From contig NZ_JAADJV010000002.1 of NCBI RefSeq assembly GCF_011684115.1, forward strand, positions 371,209 to 435,208: a DNA stretch of 64,000 bases, read 5' to 3'. The notes beneath the pieces are model-generated. The model ran no database searches. It worked only from the letters and a program-made list of their open reading frames with translations, and was not told where the DNA came from. The DNA comes from Rahnella aceris. Its GTDB lineage: Bacteria; Pseudomonadota; Gammaproteobacteria; Enterobacterales; Enterobacteriaceae. Positions 46,658 through 56,556 of this stretch are shown here, piece after piece (position 1 is the stretch's first letter; each line of letters starts with the position of its first letter). Position numbers and translations under genes: made by a program.

Positions 46658-48226
46658 ATGCTAAAAACGCTTTCGTCCTTCACGCCAAATTACGCTGCTG
46701 GTTTAAAACAACTCATCAACAGAGAAAATCTGTACCTGCTGTTATGGGTATTACTCATGCATTACGCATTGGGATATCAATATAAATTAATCTATGTTTT
46801 CTCTGCTTTCTCCGGATTATTACTGCTCAAGTATGCAGGGAAAATAATATACCGCTTCGTGGTGATGGTATTTACGCTTGCTGGTGCACTTTATGCGCCG
46901 GTTGGAATTAACTATGGCTTCCCGGATATCAATGTCATTGGCTCGCTGATGTACACCAGTACGAATGAAGCCCATGAGTTCGTCGGTAACATCCCTACTG
47001 CCGCCTGGCTACTATCTGCGTCTGTTATTGTCTCCGGTATAGCAACTATCGTGTCATCGTTTTCCGGGCATAAAAACGCACCCGTCACGCGGGGCATCTG
47101 TGGTTTTCTGGTGATATTCTTTGTTGCTTCTGCGTTATGGTCCCCGCTCAGACAGGGGCGAGTGCTCAGCAGCGGGTTACCTGAGATACGCTTTATTCAT
47201 GACATCTATAAGTCGTATAGGGCGGTACGTGACAACAACCAGTACTTTGCCAGAATAATGACCACAGGCAGCATCTGGAAGCCGATCTCTTTGCCGGGTC
47301 AGCACAAAACCTACATTCTGGTTATCGGAGAAAGCGCACGCCGCGATTATCTGCATGCCTTCGGCGGGAAATATCCCAACACGCCATGGCTTGATAACAC
47401 CCCGGCCACACTGTTTACTCAGTATATCTCTGCCGGGCCGTCTACCGTGCTCTCCCTGACCAACACACTGGCGCGTAGTCGGGGAAATGTGGCTGAGCTG
47501 AATAACAATATTGTGACACTGGCTTCACGTGCCGGATTTGAAACTTGGTGGATATCGAATCAGGGCAGGAAAGGCCATTTTGACTCACCCGTGGCATTAA
47601 TAGGAGAAAGTGCAGATCATCCTTATTTTACTAAATCAGCCAGCTCTGATGACCGGGAGTACTCCCCGGATGATCAGTTGTTGCCGCAACTCGATGCCGC
47701 ACTGAAACAGGGCGATGGGAAAAAATTTATCGTATTGCACCTGATGGGGTCACATCCGCAGGCCTGTGTGAGAACACGTGACCAGTATGATATCGATGCG
47801 GGCGCGAAAGAAATATCGTGCTACATCAAATCCATCACCATGACTGACAAGCTGCTGGGACAAATCCACGACATGGCTGAACGTGACGGCGGTGACTGGC
47901 CCATGATGTATTTTTCAGACCACGGGCTGTCATACATCAACAAAGACACGGTGGGGGCTTACTTAACGCACGGTGATAAAACACGCGAAAACTATGAAGT
48001 GCCGTTTTTCATCGTCGACAAACATCAAAAGGACAGAGTTATCATCCCGGTACGACGCAGCGGTTTACGTTTTCTGGAAACATTTTCACAATGGATGAAA
48101 ATTCGCGATCCAGAAATAGTCCAAAGCTGTGATATGTTTTCTGCCGAAAACTGCAGCCAGGTGGACCAGGTTTTGAACTTCCAGGGACAACTGATGAACT
48201 ACGATGAATTGCCTTTGGTAAAATAA
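46658..48226 (+). CDS. Phosphoethanolamine transferase (EptA/OpgE-like)
   Basis: An inner-membrane enzyme of the YhjW/YjdB/YijP superfamily that moves phosphoethanolamine from phosphatidylethanolamine to an envelope glycan such as lipid A. The 522-residue protein has about five membrane helices (residues 20-170) and a periplasmic sulfatase-fold domain. That domain shows ILVIGESARRDYL (metal-binding Glu, near 225), the nucleophile region SAGPSTVLSLTNTLAR and FSDHGLSY (metal ligands, near 425). Many family members give cationic-peptide or polymyxin resistance; whether this one does, or which glycan it modifies, is not deducible. The frame opens at 46547; the ATG at 46658 gives the family-like N terminus. 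Confidence 0.85.
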   Translation: MLKTLSSFTPNYAAGLKQLINRENLYLLLWVLLMHYALGYQYKLIYVFSAFSGLLLLKYAGKIIYRFVVMVFTLAGALYAPVGINYGFPDINVIGSLMYTSTNEAHEFVGNIPTAAWLLSASVIVSGIATIVSSFSGHKNAPVTRGICGFLVIFFVASALWSPLRQGRVLSSGLPEIRFIHDIYKSYRAVRDNNQYFARIMTTGSIWKPISLPGQHKTYILVIGESARRDYLHAFGGKYPNTPWLDNTPATLFTQYISAGPSTVLSLTNTLARSRGNVAELNNNIVTLASRAGFETWWISNQGRKGHFDSPVALIGESADHPYFTKSASSDDREYSPDDQLLPQLDAALKQGDGKKFIVLHLMGSHPQACVRTRDQYDIDAGAKEISCYIKSITMTDKLLGQIHDMAERDGGDWPMMYFSDHGLSYINKDTVGAYLTHGDKTRENYEVPFFIVDKHQKDRVIIPVRRSGLRFLETFSQWMKIRDPEIVQSCDMFSAENCSQVDQVLNFQGQLMNYDELPLVK

Positions 48227-48375
48227 TGTTTGTAGACATTGAGTCTGAAATTTCACTAAGTAACCCAACTTTGGCTTGGTAGTTTATTCATTACTTCAGC
48301 TGCTGATTTTAATTTCCAGTAGAGTCAGATAGATCCAACAAGAAATTGCAACTTTGTCGTCAAAGAAGCGTAATT

Positions 48376-48400
48376 AAGCCCCATTTATAACACGGGGCTT
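48376..48400. terminator. Bidirectional terminator
   Basis: AAGCCCC (48376-48382) pairs with GGGGCTT (48394-48400), with an 11-nt loop and a T-run to the right. It terminates the minus-strand ADP-ribosyltransferase-like gene ending at 48412 and could also stop the transferase transcript. Confidence 0.75.
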
Positions 48401-48411
48401 TTTAAATACAG

Positions 48412-49155
48412 CTAAGATATTTCCGCTTCAATAATATAAACTGGTACAGTTTTTTCCTTTACCTGATAAGAACCTGGAGCACATTTCCCCGCTGTAGAAA
48501 TTCCAACCGCTTCAACACTGACTAACGTTAGGACTGCTCCTTCTGCAAATATAGCCTCCTGTTCATGCCCTAAGTCAGCACCATTAGCATCATAAGCAAA
48601 TACCTTAGTTTGAGGATCTTTTACTTTTAAAACCAAGATATCGATCCGACCAGAATCGTATGCCTTCCCGTTGTGTAAGGTTTCATTGAATGCCACGTTG
48701 GGACAAAGAGTAGTGGATAAGGGTCGTATAGTTGTAAATTTTGAGCCTGGCAAATATGTAGCTGGCCATAAGCCACCATGGAAAAGATACTGCCCATCAG
48801 TAAGCATTTTTCCAATTTGGTTTATCTCTGCTGATACTGCGCTAAGATTGCTATTGGCGTAAGATTGCTGATACTGCAGAAGAGCGGGTGGTGTAACTGA
48901 TGGCATCAAAGCTGACCATACAGGGTGTTGATCAAGCATGGCTTTAATATGGATAGTCAAACCATTATCGGTTCCAGCTGTTTGAGCTGCGTAAAAAGCG
49001 CTCTGTACAGGTGTTGTTAAATTACATATCAGGGTTGTGTTGATGCGAGGTCCGGGACCATCGGGTATAACAACACCGATTTCCTCTGGCTTCATAACTC
49101 TTTTATTATAATGTATATAGGGTACTCTAAAAATATCGATTATTTGAAAACTCAT
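48412..49155 (-). CDS. Putative ADP-ribosyltransferase-fold protein
   Basis: A 247-residue protein without signal peptide. Three motifs occur in ADP-ribosyltransferase order: LFHGGLW (His126, in the first-strand position where many ARTs have Arg), PLSTTLCPNVAF (Ser147-Thr148-Thr149, STS position) and HEQEAIFAEGAVLTLVSVEA (Glu198-x-Glu200, ExE motif). The last segment follows the usual 'EkEvLlppgt' pattern closely. The N-terminal 110 residues look like a separate helical domain. It lies 57 bp downstream of the helicase-PLD gene on the same strand, with GGAGG 10 nt before the ATG, and a terminator follows. Role as a toxin/effector is inference. His in place of Arg is a caution for activity. Confidence 0.6.
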   Translation of the reverse strand: MSFQIIDIFRVPYIHYNKRVMKPEEIGVVIPDGPGPRINTTLICNLTTPVQSAFYAAQTAGTDNGLTIHIKAMLDQHPVWSALMPSVTPPALLQYQQSYANSNLSAVSAEINQIGKMLTDGQYLFHGGLWPATYLPGSKFTTIRPLSTTLCPNVAFNETLHNGKAYDSGRIDILVLKVKDPQTKVFAYDANGADLGHEQEAIFAEGAVLTLVSVEAVGISTAGKCAPGSYQVKEKTVPVYIIEAEIS

Positions 49156-49212
49156 CTAGTTACATCCTCCTTTTAAGAGACTCATTCCATATATAAACGA
49201 CTGGCACTCGAC

Positions 49213-52200
49213 TTACAGCTTACGCTGTTCCAAGCTGGTATAAATCGTGTTGATTTCGCCTTTTAAACTTTCGCCACGGTACACCATCGACGTATCGTAC
49301 CGTTGATACTCACCTTCTCTCGCAGCGCTGAACCAGTTAAACGATCCCACGCACAGTAGCCCTTCATCCCCAATCACAATTTTACTGTGAACTCGATTAA
49401 CCAGCTTCGTAGTGATGCCCATCTCGGTTAACTTATCCACTGCATCGTTGAGACGTTGCTGCTTTTCTTTGCGCTTTTCATAATTAGTGTGTTCGGTATT
49501 AAAATTTCTGTCCGTTACTACAGTAATATCAATGCCGCGCGAGCTCGCCTGAATCATCGACGCCAGAAAGCCTGTTTGTTCCAGCTTTTGCCAGGTCAAC
49601 CAAGGGGAGACAATAGTAATGTTCTTACCGATGGTGCCAAAGGCTTGGTTCAGAAACGCATCATGCTGCTCCACGCCGTGTAGGGTTGAGATCTGCGTTT
49701 GTGCTGCGCTTAAGTCTTTGCGCCCCTGAAACTCAAATTGCAATGCATTGCTGGTGGAAGCAAACAGGTATTTTGCCAGCAGTCCACGTGGAGAAGAGCC
49801 AGGCTGGATCTCAAACAGGTCCATATCACCAAAGACCAAGAAGCTATCTTTTGCGCGGGAAACAGCGACGTTCAACATGCTGTTCTCGCGGTCGATGAAA
49901 CCACCATCCTCATGTTTAGAATAGACTGAGGAGAAGAGCACGATCGCTCTTTCTGCCCCCTGCAACGAGTGCACTGTACCAACTGTTAGCGAATCCTCAT
50001 CACCGCTACAGTTAATGTCGAGCATGCGTAACGCTGCTTTGATGGCGTTGACCTGCGCTGAAAATGGCGTCACCACCCCAACAACTTTATGTAGCGGCTT
50101 GTCGTAATGACGCTCGATTTCTTTTTTGTGAGCACTGAGCCAGGCCGCTATTGTCTCTGCCTCAAATACGTTAAAGCGGCTCCCACTGTTTGCCTGCATG
50201 CCCTTGCCATCAATATGTAAATAGCCCATCGCAGGAAAATGGGTCCCATTTTCGGTTCCCCGCTTTGGTTGTAACTTGCCGTGATAGCACAGAGTATTGC
50301 AGTAGCCAATAATGTTATCGAAGCAGCGACGGTGTTCGTACAGATACATCCCACGGGCTAAATCCAGATCGTAGTGATAGCGAGAATTAAACTGGGCAAT
50401 CTTCATTACGCTGCCCGATGCTGCACTTTTCCCTGAATCACACACCAGTGCATAGGCATCCATGAGCTCTTCCTGGGTACCGCCAGGGAGAATGTTCTCC
50501 TCCACCATATTGCCAATATCAATGCAGGGTAAACTGTTCCAGATGGGCGCAATCTGCTCCGTATCGCCAATCACGAGCGCTTTCTTAGCCAGAGCGAAGG
50601 AGGCAGCAGCTACTTCCGGAAGCACCTGTCCCGCTTCATCGACGATCAGTAGGTCAGCAAAATTATATAAATAGTTATTATCAAATTTCTTAGCCCCACC
50701 GACAAACTCACAGGTCTTCATATGGTTAGGCAGCATGTAGCAGGTCATCACGACACAAGGAGTAATCTTCATTCTACGCTGCCAGCGAGCTTTCACGCTT
50801 TTCGCCCCGCTACGACTTTTTTCTTTTTGAAGATTATCAATCGTCGCCATATCCATCAGCCAACGACCTTCCCAGTAGTGGGTCGCCAACAGGAATGCCG
50901 GGAATCGCATCTTCATATCGGCAAGCTCATCAGCTCCAGCCAGACTCAGCTCTTCTTCACTCGTATGCCCTAGTGACTGGGTCAGTTCATGCCAATATCG
51001 GGTAGCCTCATTTTCGCGTCGGGAAACGTCTTGAGCAAGATCGATTTGCTGCTGATATCTGTTCTGTTCTGTTTGCGCTAGGGCAATAAGTTCGTCGATA
51101 TACGCGTCGATACCTTCAGGTACGGTACCCTGGAACGCGGCTATTCTTGTGCCAAATGCCTCGTCCAGGAAGAGGTTAATCTGGTAGTGGCGCTTAGTAC
51201 GGACTGCGGGAATCCAGGAGAAGATCGCATACACAATCGACTCACCCGAACGATATTGCTGCCATTGTTTTTTGCCTTGGTTCAAAAATGCGATTTCATT
51301 CGTGCTATCGAGCAATGACGTACTTTTGTTCTGAATATATTGGTCGAGATCTTCGCTAATAGCATTACGCTCCTGGCGAATAAGATTCAGGCATTCCCAT
51401 GCGGTCTCGATGTCATTTAGATGCGCGGACTGCTTGGTTAAACACTCATGTAAAAGATCCACGACGCGTTCGGGAGAGCTGCAATCCGACGATGGGAACG
51501 CCGCCCTTGCCTTCTGCAGATATAAGACCTTTGCCTCTTCAACGTATTCAAGAGATTCAACGCGGTTAAAAAAATCATCCGTTTGGTATTTTTTCGCTGC
51601 GTCAGCCTTACGTCCAGAAGACGGGAAGTAAGCTCCATAGCTTTTTAGCTCAGGCAGCCAGCGCCCGGACATAGCTCCGGTGCCATTGGAAAAATCCTTA
51701 CCGAAGGCTTCGATAATGTTGGTCACAGCCTGATTATTGGTTGAAGTGGCAATCACCACCGGCGGCTCGGTTTTATTGAGGGCCGCTCTTGCCCATTCAG
51801 TGGCAATGATAGAGAGAACTAGAGTTGTTTTTCCGGTTCCCGGTGGGCCATTCACCGCGAGGATATCGCCAGATTGCTGGGTGAGATAATGGCTTAGGGC
51901 ATCTCGCTGCGCCATTGCCAAAGGGAAATCATCCCCGGAATGCCCCAGACGCTCGCAGAACATTGCATTGGCGGTGAGGAGAGGTTCTACAGATGGCATT
52001 TCAGTCGAAGCAAAGCGCGTTAGTAATGGAACCTTTTTTTTGCACGTCAGCAGATGGTCGTACAGAGGAAGGATATGAATACTGGCCCCGCCTGGCTGGT
52101 TCGCCTTGATAACATAACCATGCCCAGCCGGTTCGTATTGCTCGTGAGTAGAAATCCATTTTTCAGCCACGTTTTTCAGAAGATTGTTGGAATCTATAAG

Positions 52201-52731
52201 ATACTTTTGCCACTGCAGCTGATGCTTTGCATAACGTTCAGCTCGCTGTTCGTCATTTTCCTCAAGGCGTTGCTGTTCATCATCCTCACCGAAGGTGATC
52301 GAATTATGCGTAGTTTTGTATTTGTCATATTGCGCCATCTCGCCAATTGAGAAGGTGCCTTTGGGGAGTGGCTCAAGAAGATCACGAGGAATGGTGGTTG
52401 CCCCTGTGGGGAATAAAAATCCTTCGCGATTCAGGAGAGCAGAAGTCACCAACGGCGTGGCGATACCTGGCGCGCCAGCCATTCGCTCTTTGCCATGCTG
52501 TATAAGGCGGAACCACGCTTGTGGGCGTAACAATACCTCGACGGTTTTAACCGTATCGCCTTCCCCCTCAAAGAACGCGCGAACAATTTCCTCATTCAAT
52601 CGTCCCGTTATGACATCCATCCACTTGATGAATGCATCCGTATCTCTACGCTCAAATGCTCCTTTGCCAGACTCGGCATCTGCTAAGGAATTGCGCCAAT
52701 ATGACGCAAAACCCTGAGTGTTCCTGTCCAT
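49213..52731 (-). CDS. SF1 helicase with C-terminal phospholipase-D nuclease domain
   Basis: An 1172-residue protein. The SF1 (UPF1-like) helicase core has Walker [13 protein letters not shown] (near 292), Walker [13 protein letters not shown] (near 697), motif [13 protein letters not shown], motif [15 protein letters not shown] (near 922) and motif [13 protein letters not shown]. About 400 residues with coiled-coil character are inserted between motifs Ia and II. Residues about 1030-1165 form a PLD-like domain with one HKD motif (HSKIVIGD, near 1115; then [14 protein letters not shown]). One HKD implies dimerisation for nuclease activity. The N-terminal 280 residues match no family I know. 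It is the first gene of a two-gene unit with the ADP-ribosyltransferase-like gene. Nucleic-acid defence is inferred from architecture and island context. Confidence 0.85.
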   Translation of the reverse strand: MDRNTQGFASYWRNSLADAESGKGAFERRDTDAFIKWMDVITGRLNEEIVRAFFEGEGDTVKTVEVLLRPQAWFRLIQHGKERMAGAPGIATPLVTSALLNREGFLFPTGATTIPRDLLEPLPKGTFSIGEMAQYDKYKTTHNSITFGEDDEQQRLEENDEQRAERYAKHQLQWQKYLIDSNNLLKNVAEKWISTHEQYEPAGHGYVIKANQPGGASIHILPLYDHLLTCKKKVPLLTRFASTEMPSVEPLLTANAMFCERLGHSGDDFPLAMAQRDALSHYLTQQSGDILAVNGPPGTGKTTLVLSIIATEWARAALNKTEPPVVIATSTNNQAVTNIIEAFGKDFSNGTGAMSGRWLPELKSYGAYFPSSGRKADAAKKYQTDDFFNRVESLEYVEEAKVLYLQKARAAFPSSDCSSPERVVDLLHECLTKQSAHLNDIETAWECLNLIRQERNAISEDLDQYIQNKSTSLLDSTNEIAFLNQGKKQWQQYRSGESIVYAIFSWIPAVRTKRHYQINLFLDEAFGTRIAAFQGTVPEGIDAYIDELIALAQTEQNRYQQQIDLAQDVSRRENEATRYWHELTQSLGHTSEEELSLAGADELADMKMRFPAFLLATHYWEGRWLMDMATIDNLQKEKSRSGAKSVKARWQRRMKITPCVVMTCYMLPNHMKTCEFVGGAKKFDNNYLYNFADLLIVDEAGQVLPEVAAASFALAKKALVIGDTEQIAPIWNSLPCIDIGNMVEENILPGGTQEELMDAYALVCDSGKSAASGSVMKIAQFNSRYHYDLDLARGMYLYEHRRCFDNIIGYCNTLCYHGKLQPKRGTENGTHFPAMGYLHIDGKGMQANSGSRFNVFEAETIAAWLSAHKKEIERHYDKPLHKVVGVVTPFSAQVNAIKAALRMLDINCSGDEDSLTVGTVHSLQGAERAIVLFSSVYSKHEDGGFIDRENSMLNVAVSRAKDSFLVFGDMDLFEIQPGSSPRGLLAKYLFASTSNALQFEFQGRKDLSAAQTQISTLHGVEQHDAFLNQAFGTIGKNITIVSPWLTWQKLEQTGFLASMIQASSRGIDITVVTDRNFNTEHTNYEKRKEKQQRLNDAVDKLTEMGITTKLVNRVHSKIVIGDEGLLCVGSFNWFSAAREGEYQRYDTSMVYRGESLKGEINTIYTSLEQRKL

Positions 52732-53202
52732 TGCTCATCCCATGACTTAATAAAAATTATTGATTTCGTTGATATAAAACCCTCATGGTTAAACATTGTC
52801 CACGATGCGAGTACGATCGCAAGAATTTGTTTGTATCGCTAAACATGGTGTATCACTGTACATATCGATGGCTACTTATCTGGTATTCTCAATTTTTAAT
52901 ATGCTGTTTGTCTTATCTCTTATGCAATTGATTTTGGCACGTAGTTAACCCTCGAAGCCGTCTAACTTTGGTACGTTACAGTGATCACCCAACTACAAGG
53001 TTGATTTTTTTAGTGAAGAGATACTCCAACCTGTACTCTTAACAAACTTTAACTATGTACGAGATTTGCAAATCCTGAAGTAAACAATGCTTCTTTGAAG
53101 AACTTCGCCAACTCAGCCTGATACTATCCAGCCAGCGGCAAAGCAAACAATCCATCATCATTGTATAGTTTCAAACAATTGTTAACTCGCAAGGACGTGT
53201 AG
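52732..53202. other. Divergent gap between helicase and DUF262 genes
   Basis: A 471-bp AT-rich region between divergent genes, containing promoters for both. No operator, repeat array or small gene is recognised. Confidence 0.45.
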
Positions 53203-55002
53203 ATGTCGACTTTTGATAGCACTAAGCTTCCCCTTAAAGACCTTCTCAAAGAAATCGTTGAGGGGAAAATTCAGTTACCAGATTTTCAACGAGGTTGGGT
53301 ATGGGACGATGAGCATGTTCGTAGCTTACTTGTCAGCCTTGGTCGCTCATTCCCTGTGGGCGCAGTGATGCTTCTGGAAACTGGTGGAGAAGTACGATTT
53401 CAGGTCAGACCGGTTGAAAATGTTCCCTCTTCAGATTTACCATCCCCAGAAAAACTGATCCTTGATGGACAGCAACGGCTAACAACATTAACTCAAGTGC
53501 TAAAACTCGATGGGCCAGTGAAGACAACGACCGATAAGGGAAAACCAATCGATCGCTATTACTATATTCATATTCCCACAGCTCTTGCTGGGGCAGATAG
53601 GCTGGATGACGCGATTATTGCAACTGATGGTAATCGTCAAATACGAAGTGATTTTGGTCGGAAAGTTGATCTTGACCTTTCTACCCGAGAACTCGAATGC
53701 CAGCAGCTTTATTTCCCATGCTCTGAGATCCTTGAGGCGATGACTTGGTTACAAGATCTTTACACCCACAATTCTGGGGCTGTTCCACATTTCTTTGAAT
53801 TCAAAACACAGATACTGGATGCTTATAACGATTATCAAATTCCCTTAATTGTGTTGAAAAAAAACACTACCAAAGAGGCTGTGTGCCTTGTATTTGAAAA
53901 GGTTAATACCGGAGGCGTACCACTGTCTGTATTTGAGCTTGTTACCGCAAGCTATGCAGCTGACGGCTACAATCTTCGTGATGACTGGTATGGAAGTGAT
54001 GACAGAGCTGTTTCCTCACGTAAACAGCGCATTTCCGAAGAACAGATCTTAAACGGTATTGAAAGCACAGATTTTCTACAAGCCATCACCATGCTGCATA
54101 CGCTGGAAAAACGCAAAGCGGATATAGCTGCAGGAAAAACGGGTAAACAAGTATCCCCAGTCAGTGCAAAACGAGCCTCTGTTCTTGAGCTTCCCTTAGA
54201 CGCTTACAAAAAGTGGGCGGACGATGTAGAAAATGGGTTCACGTGCACAGCTAAGTTTCTTCGCCAGGAATGTTTTAGCTCTCAGCGTGAGTTACCTTAC
54301 CGAACCCAGATTGCCCCCCTCGCAGCTGTGATGACCCTAATTTGCAGCGAGGACGAAGAACGGTGGAGAGAACCACAAATTCATCAGAAGCTTGCCAGAT
54401 GGTTCTGGTGTGGTGTATTGGGTGAACTTTACGGTGGTGCAGTAGAAACGCGTATTGCTAATGATGTTGAAGAACTACTTACGTGGATTGAAAGTAATGG
54501 GGACCTTCCTCGAACAATTAATGATGCCAATTTCCAGATCGACCGTCTGGGATCACTCGCATCAAGACTGAGCGCCGCTTATAAAGGTATTAACGTGCTC
54601 GTATTACGCGAGGGTGCGCACGACCTCTTCTGGAAATCTCTGATTCGTGACCTGGAAAGCGACGACGTTTCATTGGATATCCACCATATCTTCCCGAAAG
54701 ACTGGTGTGAAAAGAAAGGAATACCAAGACGCCAGTACGATTCAATCGTCAATAAAACACCGATTTCGTACAAGGCAAACAGGATGATAGGCGGATCAGC
54801 TCCATCGGCATATCTGGCATCACTACAATCTCACACCCAAGTACAACTAGATGATGACGCAATGAATGATCTCTTGAGAAGTCATCACATCCCAGTTGAA
54901 CCCCTACGAGCTGACGATTTTGATGCATTCTATGAGCAGCGACAAAAAGAGTTACTTGGACTGATAGAGGGAGCAATGGGTAAAGATTTGAGCTCAGAGT
55001 AA
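53203..55002 (+). CDS. DUF262 / HNH restriction-type protein (GmrSD family)
   Basis: A 599-residue protein. The N-terminal DUF262 (ParB/sulfiredoxin-like) domain shows IQLPDFQRGWVWDDEHVRSLL (near 23-43) and the signature ILDGQQRLTTL (near 86-96). The C terminus holds an HNH motif, SLDIHHIFPKDWCEKKG (near 489-505), of the DUF1524 type, with a conserved Asn further on (KANRMIGG). GmrSD-type type IV enzymes use DUF262 to hydrolyse NTP and DUF1524 to cut modified phage DNA. This single-chain form is therefore a likely phage-defence nuclease. AAGGA precedes the ATG. Single gene. Confidence 0.85.
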   Translation: MSTFDSTKLPLKDLLKEIVEGKIQLPDFQRGWVWDDEHVRSLLVSLGRSFPVGAVMLLETGGEVRFQVRPVENVPSSDLPSPEKLILDGQQRLTTLTQVLKLDGPVKTTTDKGKPIDRYYYIHIPTALAGADRLDDAIIATDGNRQIRSDFGRKVDLDLSTRELECQQLYFPCSEILEAMTWLQDLYTHNSGAVPHFFEFKTQILDAYNDYQIPLIVLKKNTTKEAVCLVFEKVNTGGVPLSVFELVTASYAADGYNLRDDWYGSDDRAVSSRKQRISEEQILNGIESTDFLQAITMLHTLEKRKADIAAGKTGKQVSPVSAKRASVLELPLDAYKKWADDVENGFTCTAKFLRQECFSSQRELPYRTQIAPLAAVMTLICSEDEERWREPQIHQKLARWFWCGVLGELYGGAVETRIANDVEELLTWIESNGDLPRTINDANFQIDRLGSLASRLSAAYKGINVLVLREGAHDLFWKSLIRDLESDDVSLDIHHIFPKDWCEKKGIPRRQYDSIVNKTPISYKANRMIGGSAPSAYLASLQSHTQVQLDDDAMNDLLRSHHIPVEPLRADDFDAFYEQRQKELLGLIEGAMGKDLSSE

Positions 55003-55170
55003 TAACATAAAGCTGTATAAGCGCAGATTTGATAAGACATATTTACAAGTCAAAGCGATATCTAATCTGACAACCAATTCTGTGCTAAAAGCGGACTCTG
55101 CATACTCTGGTGGGGTCAGTCCACTCATTGCGTATGAACATTTGATTATTGTATTGAACATGGTTGTTGA

Positions 55171-55338
55171 CTAGAGCCCGTCTAACAGGGCAAGGGCCGT
55201 CCATAAATGCTTGTGGCCATTGTGAATATGGTTGACGAAATGTTCTAATGCATGATCTATGCTGTCTTTATAATCTTGAGGCCACAGAGATAGCGAGTGT
55301 CGATGGGCATTGTTAACCTTGAACGTGACTGATAACAT
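55171..55338 (-). CDS. Possible 55-residue protein antisense-adjacent to the retron
   Basis: A short frame starting MLSVTFKVNNAHRHSLSLW and ending ALALLDGL, amphipathic and His-rich. A ribosome-binding site (AAAGGG, 7-8 nt before ATG) is formed by the complement of the retron a1 arm at 55345-55351. Its start is 4 bp from the retron RNA start, divergently placed. No family is recognised; a remnant of an older gene is an alternative. Confidence 0.4.
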   Translation of the reverse strand: MLSVTFKVNNAHRHSLSLWPQDYKDSIDHALEHFVNHIHNGHKHLWTALALLDGL

Positions 55339-55341
55339 AGC

Positions 55342-55495
55342 AGAACCCTTTAGCTCAGGCTCAATTCATCGGGCTAGTCGGGCGTTTAGCCAGACTCAAA
55401 CTTATTGAACGTCATTTTGGTTGCGAAAGTCTCGCAACCAGAGCTCGTTCCTCACTCTGGTTGCGAGACTTTCGCTTCCTTCAGTAAAGGGTGCT
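55342..55495 (+). ncRNA. Retron msr-msd non-coding RNA
   Basis: The template RNA that the retron RT converts to multicopy single-stranded DNA. The a1 and a2 arms are 55342-55352 and 55485-55495 (10 of 11 bases pair; core ACCCTTTA / TAAAGGGT). Just inside a1 is TTAGC, the position of the branching guanosine (G55353), as in Ec86. The msr region 55353-55400 has a GGCTA/TAGCC stem. The msd is a perfect 21-bp stem (55423-55443 with 55455-55475) with an 11-nt loop CTCGTTCCTCA. Exact ends are inferred; the promoter was not identified. Confidence 0.85.
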
Positions 55496-55498
55496 CAC

Positions 55499-55515
55499 AT
55501 GCCCCTCAGGGGCAT
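55499..55515 (+). other. Short hairpin between retron RNA and RT gene
   Basis: ATGCCCC and GGGGCAT form a 7-bp stem with loop TCA, 4 bp after the a2 arm and 18 bp before the RT start. Without a T-run it is unlikely to be a full terminator; it could protect the RNA 3' end or limit RT translation. Confidence 0.55.
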
Positions 55516-55533
55516 GGTTTATAGCGTAACCAA

Positions 55534-56556
55534 ATGAAAAAATTAACAATTTTTTTTGCTTCGTCGCCCTTCATTGAGGCTTGGTTACACATCGTAAAGC
55601 CAAGCGATGAGGAAAATTTCACCTCGGAACAAAAAATTGCGCACATCAAACAAAGTATTGCGCTTATTATGCGTTCTGGGCCAAAAATGTATAAGGTTTA
55701 CAGCATCCCGAAACGGAATGGCGGTAAACGAGTTATAGCTCATCCGGCAGCAATGCTTAAAGCCTTTCAGCGAGATCTGTGCCTACACCTTGCTAACTTA
55801 TTGCCAGTACATAGTGCGGCGACTGCCTATCAGCCAGCTTCCAGCGTTAAAATTAATGCCTTGGCCCACGCTAGTAATCATTATTTGGTGAAAATGGATT
55901 TGGCTAATTTTTTCAACAGTATTGATGTAGATATTTTTGCGGCGGAATTGAGGCGTCACAAAATTGCATTGACATTGAAAGAGTTATCATTTATTCGCCA
56001 GTGTACGTTCTGGAGTCCAAGTAAAACCAGCACTGGCCGTCTCATTCTCAGCGTGGGCGCGCCTACTTCGCCGTTAATTTCTAATTTTGTTATGCATGCA
56101 TTTGACGATATCATACAGAAAATATGTGAACCGCTGGCAGTTACTTATACACGCTACGCTGACGATCTTTTTTTCTCTACGAATGTACGAGATATCTCGT
56201 TCAAAATACCTGATCTAGTGGCTTATGTGCTGGCAAAAACCTATGAAAATCACTTTTCAATCAACCAGGCTAAAACCAGGTTTTCATCTAGGGCGCATAA
56301 TCGGCATGTCACTGGTGTCACGATCACCAATGAGGGTGCATTATCTGTTGGCCGACAGCGTAAGCGAATAATATCTTCATTAATCCATAAGTACACCCTA
56401 CAAAAAATCAACCTTGCTGAAACGAAGATATTACAAGGGTTACTTTCTTGGGCATTTTGTATCGAGCCGACTTTTGTTATCAGTATGCGAAAAAAGTATT
56501 CTGACAACGTCATCCAATCTATTATATCGGGGAATTGGAACAATGACAGAGCATAA
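55534..56556 (+). CDS. Retron reverse transcriptase
   Basis: A 340-residue retron RT that copies the msd part of the adjacent RNA from the branching G. Diagnostic features are NALAH (108-112, the retron NAxxH motif), catalytic Asp122 in KMDLANFFNSI, YADD (208-211) and the VTG triplet (259-261, RHVTGVTI). The 3' end overlaps the ptuA start by 14 bp. With PtuA and PtuB it forms the known RT-Septu layout (Retron-Eco7/Ec78 type), in which the msDNA keeps the toxic PtuAB complex inactive until a phage disturbs it. Confidence 0.93.
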   Translation: MKKLTIFFASSPFIEAWLHIVKPSDEENFTSEQKIAHIKQSIALIMRSGPKMYKVYSIPKRNGGKRVIAHPAAMLKAFQRDLCLHLANLLPVHSAATAYQPASSVKINALAHASNHYLVKMDLANFFNSIDVDIFAAELRRHKIALTLKELSFIRQCTFWSPSKTSTGRLILSVGAPTSPLISNFVMHAFDDIIQKICEPLAVTYTRYADDLFFSTNVRDISFKIPDLVAYVLAKTYENHFSINQAKTRFSSRAHNRHVTGVTITNEGALSVGRQRKRIISSLIHKYTLQKINLAETKILQGLLSWAFCIEPTFVISMRKKYSDNVIQSIISGNWNNDRA

